Assembly (NCBI GenBank): GCA_030605515.1
Contig: JAUWIE010000059.1
Coordinates: 1-18,508, forward strand
DNA: 18,508 nt
Direction: 5' to 3'
Origin: Thermoplasmatota archaeon
GTDB taxonomy: Archaea; Thermoplasmatota; E2; DHVEG-1
This document shows positions 1 to 7,095 of this stretch, piece after piece. Position numbers and translations under genes: made by a program. Numbering within the stretch: the first letter of the stretch is position 1; each line of letters begins with the position of its first letter. The notes under the pieces are model-generated. The model made no database searches, had not been told where the DNA came from, and saw nothing but the letters and a program-made list of their open reading frames with translations.

Positions 1-501
1 AATCATCCGCCAAATCTACCAAGCAACCCAGACCCAGTTAATGATGCTACCAACCTCGACTTAGAATTATTGCTAAGTTGGACTTGTGATGACCCTGATG
101 GAGATACCATGACCTATGATATTTACCTAGGAACAGACACACTTACAAAGATATCAGCAAATCAGACCACGACATCATATGAACTATCCGGGTTAGACTT
201 CAACACGACTTACCAATGGCAAATAGTTGCATGGGACTTTTATGGAGCTAAATGTAACGGTGATATCTGGCAGTTTACCACATCAGTGATGTGCGGTGAT
301 ATAAACAATGACGGTGGTATCGATATCAGTGATCTCGTTTATCTGGTGGATTATATGTTTACAGATGGTCCTGATCCTCCATTGATGTGTCAAGCAGATT
401 TGGATGGAAATGGACAAGGACCTGATATTGCAGATCTTGTTTACTTGGTTGATTATATGTTTTCTGGTGGTCCTGCTCCTGTGGAGGATTGTTGCGATTA
501 A
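1..501 (+). CDS. Secreted protein, C-terminal part: Fn3-like domain plus type I dockerin (partial)
   Basis: The frame is open from base 1, so this is the 3' part of a longer gene whose start lies outside the window. Residues 1-96 or so form an Fn3/Ig-like beta domain: LSWTCDDPDGD, then YDIYLGT, then TTYQWQIVAWD, ending in WQFTTS. Residues 99-163 form a type I dockerin with two Ca-binding EF-hand-like repeats, GDINNDGGIDISDLVYLVDYM and ADLDGNG followed by IADLVYLVDYM, each ending in a Gly-Pro-rich linker. Dockerins bind cohesin domains on partner surface proteins, so a role in a cell-surface or extracellular assembly is likely. No cohesin is visible here. The stretch looks somewhat richer in G+C (roughly 35-48% in lines counted by hand) than the rest of the window. 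A T-rich run at 520-541 follows the stop. Confidence 0.85.
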   Translation, partial: NHPPNLPSNPDPVNDATNLDLELLLSWTCDDPDGDTMTYDIYLGTDTLTKISANQTTTSYELSGLDFNTTYQWQIVAWDFYGAKCNGDIWQFTTSVMCGDINNDGGIDISDLVYLVDYMFTDGPDPPLMCQADLDGNGQGPDIADLVYLVDYMFSGGPAPVEDCCD

Positions 502-520
502 AAGGTGTTCATCTCCCTCC

Positions 521-541
521 CTTATTTTCCTTCTTTTTTTT
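521..541 (+). terminator. T-rich run after the dockerin gene
   Basis: A pyrimidine stretch with eight consecutive T's lies 20-40 nt after the stop codon at 501. Archaeal RNA polymerase commonly terminates at such T-runs without a strong hairpin. The assignment rests on position and composition only. Confidence 0.4.
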
Positions 542-581
542 CTACGCCTAATATCAGCTTAAAAAGAATTATCATAACGTG

Positions 582-599
582 TTCAGAAGCTATTCTGAA
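582..599. repeat. Perfect 7-bp inverted repeat (hairpin)
   Basis: TTCAGAA at 582-588 and TTCTGAA at 593-599 are separated by GCTA, giving a perfect stem with a 4-nt loop. It lies in the 237-nt gap between the dockerin gene and the convergent regulator gene, so it could be part of a transcript end. A second small stem with a GCGA loop (CAG/CTG, extended past a bulged T by GG/CC) lies at 697-711. I see no gene in this gap. Confidence 0.4.
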
Positions 600-738
600 G
601 TATTATCTTTTAAGATAGGTTATTATCATTAGCTTTGATCTAAATTCTTCTTGAGCGGTTAAATTTAATCTCTGAATAATGTGAAATAAAGTTTTTGGTC
701 AGGCGACTGCCTTATTCATAAAAGTTTGCTATAATCAA

Positions 739-1692
739 TTAATATAATCTCTCAATAATTAAATCAAGTATTTCCTCAGGTTCTTTTATTTTTTTCAACT
801 CTTTTTTAACAATAAGAGGAGTACCCTCAATATTAGTCTTACTTACATTTTTATCAGTAAAAACAACAGCATATTTCTCAGTAATTTTAGAAATACTACT
901 AACTATTTGTGCTTTCTTTACAAGTTTTTTATCATATCTATGAACACATGTCAACAATATTTTCTCTTTATCTTTACTTACAGCCTCAAAAGGACAACGT
1001 TCCATAGGAATAATCTTATATCCAACATGTTTTAATATCGAAAAAATCTCCTTTTGGAATTCTCTAAGACGTTCTGCTTCACCATGTATTGAAGTAATTT
1101 GTTTTTTATCAGAAATTAAAGGGTTAAGAATATCAATAGGTTTTGTAACTGCACTTCCAAGTAATTCCTCTATTCTATAAGCAATTTCAATACGTGCATT
1201 CATACCATCTTCATACATACTCGCAGTTCTTCTTGAAACCCTAACATACCTAGCAAATGAACCTAAAGATATGTTTTGCTCCTGTCGAAGTAATCTAAGT
1301 TTTTCCTTGTCAAGATTTACATAAAGTCCACCAGGTGCTGCATAAATTTTAAGAGATAAGCCCTCAAGAAGTTGATTTCTTATTGTCTCAATTGTCACTG
1401 CTTGAATTCCAAATCTATCATAAACAACTTCATCTTCAAGAAGGCCTGTTCCACTTCTTTCTCCAATTAGTAAAGGACAGCCTTTTAGCAGTATTGAAAG
1501 TACTTTTAGTTCTTTTGCAACATCTTCCGATAATGCATCAATATTTGTCAAAACTTTAATTATGAGTAATGAATTATCTCTTCTAGCAACTAGGTCAAAA
1601 CCAATAGGTCGCATATTACATAGATCAGATACACTGAACCCTGCTTTATTCAAGGTTTCTCTGATATCCCCCAATAGCTCTATTCGATTCAT
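739..1692 (-). CDS. Archaeal HTH-type transcriptional regulator (COG1395 type)
   Basis: This 317-residue protein looks like the conserved archaeal family annotated as putative HTH-type transcriptional regulatory protein. The N-terminal ~120 residues are alpha/beta with a restriction-endonuclease-like feel (GFDLVARRD followed by LLIIKVL), but I cannot confirm a nuclease fold. Residues ~130-179 form an XRE-like helix-turn-helix (LRLLRQEQNISLGSFARYV, then VSRRTASMYEDG). The remaining ~130 residues form another alpha/beta domain. I chose the ATG at 1692 over an in-frame GTG at 1716 because the TATA-like box at 1717-1726 sits about 28 nt upstream of 1692, right for a leaderless message, and the GTG would abut that box. 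It is divergent from tiaS and may control it; its target is unknown. Confidence 0.8.
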   Translation of the reverse strand: MNRIELLGDIRETLNKAGFSVSDLCNMRPIGFDLVARRDNSLLIIKVLTNIDALSEDVAKELKVLSILLKGCPLLIGERSGTGLLEDEVVYDRFGIQAVTIETIRNQLLEGLSLKIYAAPGGLYVNLDKEKLRLLRQEQNISLGSFARYVRVSRRTASMYEDGMNARIEIAYRIEELLGSAVTKPIDILNPLISDKKQITSIHGEAERLREFQKEIFSILKHVGYKIIPMERCPFEAVSKDKEKILLTCVHRYDKKLVKKAQIVSSISKITEKYAVVFTDKNVSKTNIEGTPLIVKKELKKIKEPEEILDLIIERLY

Positions 1693-1716
1693 CAGTAAGT
1701 AGGTCTTAAACAACAC

Positions 1717-1730
1717 TATATATATAATAA
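1717..1730. promoter_or_regulatory. Shared TATA-like element between the HTH regulator and tiaS
   Basis: An alternating TATATATATAATAA tract lies between two divergent genes whose starts are only about 47 nt apart (1692 on minus, about 1739-1747 on plus). On the minus strand its centre is about 28 nt from the ATG at 1692. On the plus strand it is about 20-26 nt from the presumed tiaS start. Both transcripts would be leaderless or nearly so, and transcription complexes for the two directions probably compete for the same DNA. Confidence 0.6.
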
Positions 1731-1738
1731 TATCGGGA

Positions 1739-3069
1739 GTGAAATTATCTGGATTGGAGTAGATGATACAGATTCAAGAAACGGAGGATGCACAACATAT
1801 GTAGCTCTAGCGCTAGTAAAAAAACTAGTAGAAAAAAACTTTGATATTATTGGATATCCGCAGCTTGTTAGATTAAATCCAAATATCCCCTGGAAAACCA
1901 GAGGAAACGGCGCAGTTTCATTGCAAATAGGAAGAGGTATAGGAAAAAAACTTTTAATCGGTGAAATAGAGAATAAAGAAATCTTTTCCTTCTCTAAGAA
2001 ACTATTAATAAATTACAAAGATGAAGATATTATAGAAATCAAGAGCATATTGACACATGTTATTGAAAAATATGCGAAAATTAAAGAGAAAAATACAAAT
2101 CCTGGGTTTGTAATCCTACAGAAACAACCATCTTTTAAGATTTATGAAAAAGCAGTCAAAGAAATCATATTTATAAATGATATAAAAACAAAGCTGAAAT
2201 CATTACAAGCAGAATACAAGGGATATAAAAATGAAAGAGGAATTATCGGGGCTACTGCATCTATTGCATGGTGCCCTAAAGGTGATAGTACCTATGAGTT
2301 GATCACTTATCGAAAAGAAAAAAAATGGGGTACAAAAAGATTTGTTGATAATACCTCAGTTAAAAAAATTGATAAAACATGTCCGTCAACATTTGATAAT
2401 TATGATTACGTAAATAAACATAACCGACTTGTGCCAAGTTCTCCTTGTCCCGTACTATATGGGATAAGAGGAGAAGATACAAAAGAGTTAATGCATGCTA
2501 AATCCTTAATTGAATCTGAAAATATTGATTGCTGGTTAATATTTGAAACTAACCAAGGTACAGATGATCATCTTCAAAAAAAGAAAATTAAAAATATTCA
2601 ACCATATCAATCTGTTATTACAGAAGGTACTATCAGTAAAAACCCTTACACTCTAAAAGGAGGACATGTCATTTTTACGATCAAGGATTCAACTGGTAAT
2701 ATCGACTGTGCAGCCTATGAACCTACAAAAGAATTTAGGAAAATAATAAGAGAACTTCGAAGTGATGATGTTATTGAAGTCTATGGTGGAGTTAGGAAAA
2801 AGCCATTAACGATTAATATTGAAAAAATAAACATAAAGCATTTATCAGAACATATTGAAAAAGTAGAAAATCCGATTTGTACTAAATGTGGGAAACATAT
2901 GAAATCAAAAGGGAAAAATCAAGAATATAAGTGTAAAATCTGTGGGACGAAAAGCGATAAACCTTTGTTGATTAAAAAACAAAGAGGGTTACATTTAGGA
3001 TTTTATGAGGTGCCAGTATGTGCACGTAGACATCTTAGTAAACCTTTGAAAAGAATCCTGCAGTTTTAA
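1739..3069 (+). CDS. tiaS: tRNA(Ile2) 2-agmatinylcytidine synthetase TiaS, probable 1-nt frameshift at the start
   Basis: TiaS joins agmatine to C34 of the CAU anticodon of tRNA-Ile2 using ATP, so that the tRNA reads AUA. The frame from 1741 reads WIGVDDTDSRNGGCTTY, the N-terminal DDTD signature. It continues through the kinase-like and ferredoxin-like regions, an OB fold (about 2610-2850, SVITEGTISKNPY...) and a C-terminal zinc ribbon (CTKCGKH...CKICG, about 2878-2945). Length (about 443 residues) suits the family. No ATG, GTG or TTG lies in this frame between the upstream stop at 1696 and the TTG at 1921, and starting at 1921 would delete the conserved N-terminus. The GTG at 1739 is one base out of frame: one extra A in the AAA at 1742-1744 would give V-K-I-I-W-I-G-V-D-D. 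The alternative is a rare ATT or ATC start at 1744/1747. Confidence 0.88.
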
Positions 3070-3073
3070 TAGT

Positions 3074-4114
3074 TTATCTGAACCTTATAAATTCCATTAT
3101 TTGTAGTTCATCAATTGTCTCTTTTTGAGAATCCACTTTTATTGAACCAGTATATCTAATATGATATCTCCAATAATTGACAAAGCCTCTAAGTCGCTCA
3201 TGATGTATTTCAAGAACTTCTAGACTAATATTAAGAGAAATATTTTTATTGCTTACAATAATATTAAATGAAGTAGGAATTATCATACCATTATTAATTC
3301 GATAATTTTTAGCTATAAAACTTATTTCATCTGACTCAATATTTATATAATCACCATAATTTTGATTTATTACAAGGAGAGGATTATTTGAAAATCTTGT
3401 TCTCATAATATTTGACCAGGTGATTGTATAGTTATCTGAGTTAGTTTTCCCCCAAAACCATCCGAAGTTAATGCCTGCTAATAAGGTTACATCCCAATTA
3501 TGATCATGGTATCCAACTCCATTGACTTGGATTTCTTTATTATTATTTATGATGGTACCTGTTACATTTGCCTTGGGTAATATTACTGCCCATTTTCCTC
3601 CTAAAGTATTACCTTTCCAGCCTTTTGTACATCCAATAAAACTTAAATTTGCAGAAGAACCATAAATCTCTAAAGATACATCATAAACAAAGCTACCACT
3701 GGTATTATCAATATAGCCTTTCATTATTTGTTTATCATTGAGTTTTATTAATGGCTGATTTAAAGATGCAGAAAATTCAGATAAAACATTTACTTTTACT
3801 TTTTCTGATATTAAAACGCCATGTTTGTATATATTCATTCTTAAATAAACCATACCTTGATCGTATCTGCTAACTACTCTTACATGTATTTGAATGCTAT
3901 ATCCATTATCAAATGCTGCATCAAAATACCACCATTCAGTATATGGTTTAAATCTTGATCCATGAAATGCATCATCTTTTAACTCAATATCTTCAGGAGA
4001 AAAATCAAAATTGTTTATTAATGATTTATAAGAAAATATCGATCCTGCACAGGGCATTAATACTGGTGCACTTAGAATTAGAAAGATACTAATTATTACA
4101 ATAATGTGTTTCAT
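3074..4114 (-). CDS. Secreted CrtC/AttH-like lipocalin-fold protein
   Basis: This is a 346-residue exported protein with an N-terminal signal peptide (hydrophobic residues ~4-20, likely cleavage near CAGS). It resembles the family that includes carotenoid 1,2-hydratase CrtC and AttH. The markers are the EWWYFDA block (residues 60-66), the later GYHDHNWD (201-208) and the aromatic GWFWGK (218-223). The family folds as two lipocalin-like beta-barrels and acts on or binds lipophilic molecules. No carotenoid genes are in the window, so hydratase activity should not be assumed; a lipid-binding or lipid-modifying role outside the membrane is more cautious. It converges on tiaS with a 4-nt gap. A TATA-like box at 4154-4162 would give a leader of about 20 nt containing AGGT before the ATG. 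Confidence 0.75.
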   Translation of the reverse strand: MKHIIVIISIFLILSAPVLMPCAGSIFSYKSLINNFDFSPEDIELKDDAFHGSRFKPYTEWWYFDAAFDNGYSIQIHVRVVSRYDQGMVYLRMNIYKHGVLISEKVKVNVLSEFSASLNQPLIKLNDKQIMKGYIDNTSGSFVYDVSLEIYGSSANLSFIGCTKGWKGNTLGGKWAVILPKANVTGTIINNNKEIQVNGVGYHDHNWDVTLLAGINFGWFWGKTNSDNYTITWSNIMRTRFSNNPLLVINQNYGDYINIESDEISFIAKNYRINNGMIIPTSFNIIVSNKNISLNISLEVLEIHHERLRGFVNYWRYHIRYTGSIKVDSQKETIDELQIMEFIRFR

Positions 4115-4153
4115 ATTATTCAGACCTGCACATATAGTTATATTTAGCTCGTA

Positions 4154-4162
4154 TTATATAAA
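4154..4162 (-). promoter_or_regulatory. TATA-like box for the CrtC/AttH-like gene
   Basis: Minus-strand TTTATATAA is centred about 44 nt upstream of the ATG at 4114. With initiation about 26 nt downstream of the box, the leader would be about 18-20 nt and would include an AGGT Shine-Dalgarno-like element. Confidence 0.45.
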
Positions 4163-4277
4163 TATTTTCTGTAAAATAGCTTAATGTTTTTTGAACTTTC
4201 GATGAAATATCTAAAATATAAACCAATCGTAATCCTTTTTAAGGATTTATTGCTACTTAATCGCTAATTTCAATAAT

Positions 4278-4350
4278 GCGGGTGTAGTGTAGCCTGGTAT
4301 CACTTAAGCTTGCCAAGTTTAGGACTCGGGTTCAAATCCCGGCGCCCGCA
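4278..4350 (+). tRNA. tRNA-Gly (anticodon GCC)
   Basis: The 73-nt cloverleaf folds completely by eye. The acceptor stem is GCGGGTG (4278-4284) with CGCCCGC (4343-4349), one T-G pair and discriminator A4350. The D stem is 4287-4289/4301-4303. The anticodon stem is 4305-4309/4317-4321 around loop TTGCCAA, with anticodon GCC at 4312-4314. The variable loop is 4 nt, and the T stem is 4326-4330/4338-4342 around TTCAAAT. CCA is not encoded and there is no intron. It decodes GGC and GGT. The 3' end lies 10 nt from the stop codon of the convergent lipoprotein gene. Confidence 0.95.
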
Positions 4351-4360
4351 CTCTAAATTT

Positions 4361-5629
4361 TTATGGAGGGTTTATTAATGGATAGCTATCTCTATTGCCA
4401 TCTCCTGGAATCTTATACGAAGTATCTCCTATGCCATCTCCATTTTCATCCAAACCAGTGTAATCATCCCAGTAATTACCACTGCCTTCATAATCCCAGT
4501 TATTTATATTATGGGAGTTATCCTCTCCATTATATTCCCTATTTCGTTTTAAGGTGTTTAAATAAACATAATTATTATTGGAACCGCAGCAAATAAGAAT
4601 TCCATCTTTGTTATCGTATACTAAATTTCTATATACATGAGTGTATTTAGATCCATAAATTCGAATTCCCGCAGCATCAACATTATAAACCCTATTTTCG
4701 AAAACCTTATCATTTTCTGAGGATTGTATTAAAATGCCAGCATATTTAGCTGAAGAAATTTCATTTTTATTAATTATGTTTTTCTCATTACGGCCCCATG
4801 TTCTTATCCCATAGTTACATATAGTTATTATATTTCCTTTAACATGATTATTTTTTGAACCTAATTCAATTGCAATAGCACTAGTGATATTGAGAAAATT
4901 ATTTCCTAAGATAGAATTATTAGATGATTTCACTGATATTCCATTGGACAAAATTGTATCATCATATGTAATTATCTTAAATCCCTTTAATGAACAGTTA
5001 TCTGCTTCAATTGATATAATAGCTGTCATAAACTGATTATCAGTTTGTTTATATTCAATAATGGTTGTCTCTTTACTTTCTCCAATAAGAGAAATTTTTT
5101 TATTAAGCACTAATTGTTCATTGTATAAACCACTATAGACAAATACATTAAACCCATCTGATGCATTATCAATAGCATCCTGAATACTGCTATAATCTGT
5201 AGGATCTTCACCACCGACATATAGTGTAGTTTCCGCGTCTAGATTTAATTCGACTTGAGCTTTTATTAACAAGATTTCACTGCCTCCATTCGAAGAAATT
5301 GAAACATCTTGACTATATGCTCCAGGATCCATAATTTCTCTGTCAATTATAACTGTTATATTTGATTCCTCATTATTTGATAGAGAGCCAACCATAGGAC
5401 TAAGACTAATCCATAAAGGTATATTATCTTCAATTTCCCAAGAGAGCTTTCCTTCACCTACATTTTTAATAGTAAAAGAACCACTAGTAACCCCCTTATT
5501 AAAATCTAATGATGTTGTTGAAATGGATATCTCAGGATTCTCTTCTTTTACATTTTTATCAGTACAACCACTAAAAATTAAAAAAACGAGTATTAAACTA
5601 ATTACTGATGTTAATATCTTTTTTTTCAT
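4361..5629 (-). CDS. Surface lipoprotein with BACON-like domain and NosD-type parallel beta-helix
   Basis: This 422-residue protein starts at the ATG at 5629, which is preceded by GGAAGTGATT (SD-like, 6-nt spacing); the in-frame codon at 5653 has no such support. A hydrophobic signal ends in a lipobox (FSGC), so the protein is probably lipid-anchored. Residues ~30-130 form a beta domain of BACON/ASPM-like type (SISTTSLDF...WISLSP). After the linker LYVGGEDPTDYSSIQDAID comes a right-handed beta-helix of NosD/carbohydrate-binding type, with repeats such as NGISVKSSNN, GIRTWGRNEKNII and GIRIYGSKYTHVYRN. The end carries YWDDYTGLDENGDGIGDTSY, a Ca-binding-like tail often seen after archaeal NosD repeats. 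Carbohydrate binding or surface adhesion is likely; the substrate is unknown. Confidence 0.8.
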   Translation of the reverse strand: MKKKILTSVISLILVFLIFSGCTDKNVKEENPEISISTTSLDFNKGVTSGSFTIKNVGEGKLSWEIEDNIPLWISLSPMVGSLSNNEESNITVIIDREIMDPGAYSQDVSISSNGGSEILLIKAQVELNLDAETTLYVGGEDPTDYSSIQDAIDNASDGFNVFVYSGLYNEQLVLNKKISLIGESKETTIIEYKQTDNQFMTAIISIEADNCSLKGFKIITYDDTILSNGISVKSSNNSILGNNFLNITSAIAIELGSKNNHVKGNIITICNYGIRTWGRNEKNIINKNEISSAKYAGILIQSSENDKVFENRVYNVDAAGIRIYGSKYTHVYRNLVYDNKDGILICCGSNNNYVYLNTLKRNREYNGEDNSHNINNWDYEGSGNYWDDYTGLDENGDGIGDTSYKIPGDGNRDSYPLINPP

Positions 5630-5660
5630 AATAATCACTTCCGCCTCTAACAATTAATCA

Positions 5661-5686
5661 TTTATAAAAGTATATGATATACATAA
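5661..5686 (-). promoter_or_regulatory. TATA-like elements upstream of the NosD-type lipoprotein gene
   Basis: Two minus-strand AT-rich boxes are present: CTTTTATAAA (5661-5670) and an ATGTATATCATATAC tract (5671-5685). The upstream one leaves a leader of about 20 nt, which includes the SD-like GGAAGTGAT. The nearer one would start transcription inside that element. I therefore favour the upstream box. Confidence 0.35.
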
Positions 5687-5718
5687 GAAGCGACATATGT
5701 CCTGTCCTAACACACTGA

Positions 5719-5803
5719 TGCAATATAATTTTTACAACAGGAAAAGTAATTAAAAATGAACTCCTACATAATATTATTGATATTTGAGTTTGATTATATT
5801 GCA
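5719..5803. repeat. 11-bp inverted repeat flanking 63 nt in a divergent intergenic region
   Basis: TGCAATATAAT at 5719-5729 is matched by its exact reverse complement ATTATATTGCA at 5793-5803. The pair lies between the divergent lipoprotein and PHP genes, where a regulator-binding site or a stem in a leader RNA is possible. The arms are AT-rich, so chance is a real alternative. Confidence 0.35.
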
Positions 5804-5874
5804 ATTAGGTGAATTAGCCGTAAATTTCTAATATCAATGTCAAGCTACAAGATATAAAATTGGAAGAAAATCAT

Positions 5875-6546
5875 ATGTTAAAATTAGATTTACATGTACA
5901 TTCACAATACTCAAATGATGCTATAGGAACCCCAAAAGAAATAATTAAATCTTTAAAAAAAAGAGGATTACAAGGAGTTGCAATAACAGATCATAACACA
6001 GTTAAAGGAAGCCTCAAAGCAATAGAAGTTGCATCAAAGGATTTTATTATTATTCCAGGTGCGGAAATATCCACTGCACATGGACATATATTAGCATTGA
6101 ATATTAAGAAAGACATCCCAAGGGACCTATCAGTTGAAGAAACAGTAGAAAGAATCATCAATGAAGGAGGCACACCAATTGTACCACATCTTTTTAGAAA
6201 AATGTCAGGAATTAAAAAAAAAAGATTTGAATTGATATACAAAAGAATTCCAGCAATTGAAGTATTTAATGGCTGTAGCCTCCCAAAAACAAATATCAAA
6301 ACCAAAAAGATAGCTAAAGAATATAATCTTGGAGGGACAGGTGGAAGCGATTCACATGATCCATTTTATGTAGGATACGCATATACAATTATTGACACTA
6401 CTGATACTAGTATCGATGCAGTTCTAGAAGAGATAAACAAGAAAAAAACATGGGGAGCGGGAAAAACAATGCCTATTGAGTATAGACGTGATAGAATGCT
6501 AAGATCAATTAAACAGTTCTTCCAGAGAGGTTTTAAGCGAATTTAA
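5875..6546 (+). CDS. PHP-domain metal-dependent phosphoesterase
   Basis: This 223-residue PHP (polymerase and histidinol phosphatase) superfamily protein hydrolyses phosphate esters with a multinuclear metal site. Visible metal ligands are HVH (His7, His9), ITDHN (Asp39, His40), PGAEIS (Glu64), HGH (His69, His71), PHLF (His105) and GSDSH (Asp159, His161). All PHP motifs are intact, so it is probably active. The length fits stand-alone archaeal/bacterial PHP proteins of the YciV/TrpH group, but the natural substrate cannot be told from sequence (nucleotides, short oligonucleotides or sugar phosphates are possible). The ATG at 5875 starts directly at the PHP fold. An in-frame TTG at 5860 adds only five residues and overlaps a TATA-like TATAAAA at 5853-5859. 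Confidence 0.85.
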   Translation: MLKLDLHVHSQYSNDAIGTPKEIIKSLKKRGLQGVAITDHNTVKGSLKAIEVASKDFIIIPGAEISTAHGHILALNIKKDIPRDLSVEETVERIINEGGTPIVPHLFRKMSGIKKKRFELIYKRIPAIEVFNGCSLPKTNIKTKKIAKEYNLGGTGGSDSHDPFYVGYAYTIIDTTDTSIDAVLEEINKKKTWGAGKTMPIEYRRDRMLRSIKQFFQRGFKRI

Positions 6547-6560
6547 GTCGCCTTAAAAAC

Positions 6561-6572
6561 GTTATATATAAC
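6561..6572. promoter_or_regulatory. Palindromic TATA-like box with no gene behind it
   Basis: GTTATATATAAC is a perfect 12-bp palindrome 15 nt after the PHP stop. It looks like a good archaeal TATA box but is followed on the plus strand by about 150 nt without a credible protein gene. The next real gene has its own box at 6675-6685. It may drive the structured stretch at about 6613-6660. Confidence 0.35.
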
Positions 6573-6612
6573 TAAGACGAAATAAAAATCCTACCCTCAC
6601 ATGTCAATAGAC

Positions 6613-6660
6613 ACCAAGGAGCATGTCTCCCTTTGCCCCTATTTTCAAATCCAAAATGGG
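6613..6660 (+). ncRNA. Candidate small structured RNA or terminator region (speculative)
   Basis: Two adjacent stems can be drawn. The first is AAGGAG (6616-6621) with CTCCCTT (6627-6633), imperfect, with one bulge. The second is CCC-T-ATTTT (6637-6645) with AAAATGGG (6653-6660), 8 bp around a 7-nt loop with one bulged T. They lie downstream of the TATA-like palindrome at 6561-6572. I see no C/D-box, H/ACA or tRNA consensus. This could equally be the end of the PHP transcript. Confidence 0.2.
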
Positions 6661-6674
6661 TGATTTACGTTAAG

Positions 6675-6685
6675 TTTTATATATG
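6675..6685 (+). promoter_or_regulatory. TATA-like box for the membrane zinc-ribbon / lipoprotein unit
   Basis: TTTTATATATG is centred about 47 nt upstream of the GTG at 6727. Initiation near 6706 would leave a leader of about 20 nt, which carries GAGG at 6715-6718 with 8-nt spacing to the GTG. Confidence 0.5.
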
Positions 6686-6726
6686 ATGTTGGTTTTTACA
6701 GTGTTGTACCAAGTGAGGAATAGTTG

Positions 6727-7095
6727 GTGAAAAAAAATATAGTGATTATTGGAACCATTATTATTTCAATAGGGATTTTTTTGTTTATTTTTGGGAGTAT
6801 GGCTACTTCAAACACTAAAGGAAACTTTTGGGGATATATGTTAAGTAAAAATAGTGAAGCTTATGAACGTGATATTATGGGTGCTCGTTTAGTTACTAAT
6901 ATAGGATTATTTCTTGCATTTATTGGTTTTCCATTGATGATAGTTGGTTTAGTAAAGGATGGTGGCATTATGAATCAGGCAAGTATTGAGCAGAATAAAG
7001 ATAGAAGATGTCCTGGTTGTGGTAGGGTTATTCCTTTTGATGCTATTATATGTCCATATTGTGAAAGAGATTTTAGGGAAGTTAAAAATGAATAA
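6727..7095 (+). CDS. Two-TM membrane protein with C-terminal zinc ribbon
   Basis: This 122-residue protein has two hydrophobic segments (about residues 4-24 and 57-77) joined by a ~30-residue polar loop. A short linker then leads to a C-terminal zinc ribbon, CPGCG...CPYC, with ligands at about 95, 98, 109 and 112. The ribbon is most likely cytoplasmic with both termini inside. I do not recognise a functional family; such treble-clef or rubredoxin-like knuckles on small membrane proteins often mediate protein or nucleic-acid contacts. I chose the GTG at 6727 because GAGG lies 8 nt upstream; the TTG just before it at 6724 is the alternative. Its last codons overlap the start of the next gene by 8 nt, so the two are probably co-translated. 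Confidence 0.7.
   Translation: MKKNIVIIGTIIISIGIFLFIFGSMATSNTKGNFWGYMLSKNSEAYERDIMGARLVTNIGLFLAFIGFPLMIVGLVKDGGIMNQASIEQNKDRRCPGCGRVIPFDAIICPYCERDFREVKNE

Noticed and set aside
1921..3069. tiaS starting at the TTG at 1921
   Set aside because: This start would remove about 60 residues, including the DDTD signature encoded in the same frame upstream.
3074..4114. Calling this gene crtC (carotenoid hydratase)
   Set aside because: Only the fold family is supported; no carotenoid pathway genes are visible and the product is exported.
4363..4596. Plus-strand frame of 77 codons opposite the beta-helix lipoprotein
   Set aside because: It is antisense to a gene with a clear lipobox, SD and domains, and its His/Tyr/Cys-rich product looks like a mirror artefact.
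6641..6657. TTTTCAAATCC as a tRNA T-loop
   Set aside because: The neighbouring sequence lacks acceptor, D and anticodon stems, so it is not a tRNA.
6601..6663. 20-codon ORF starting ATG at 6601
   Set aside because: It is short, has no Shine-Dalgarno, sits about 34 nt from the nearest TATA-like box, and overlaps the hairpins.
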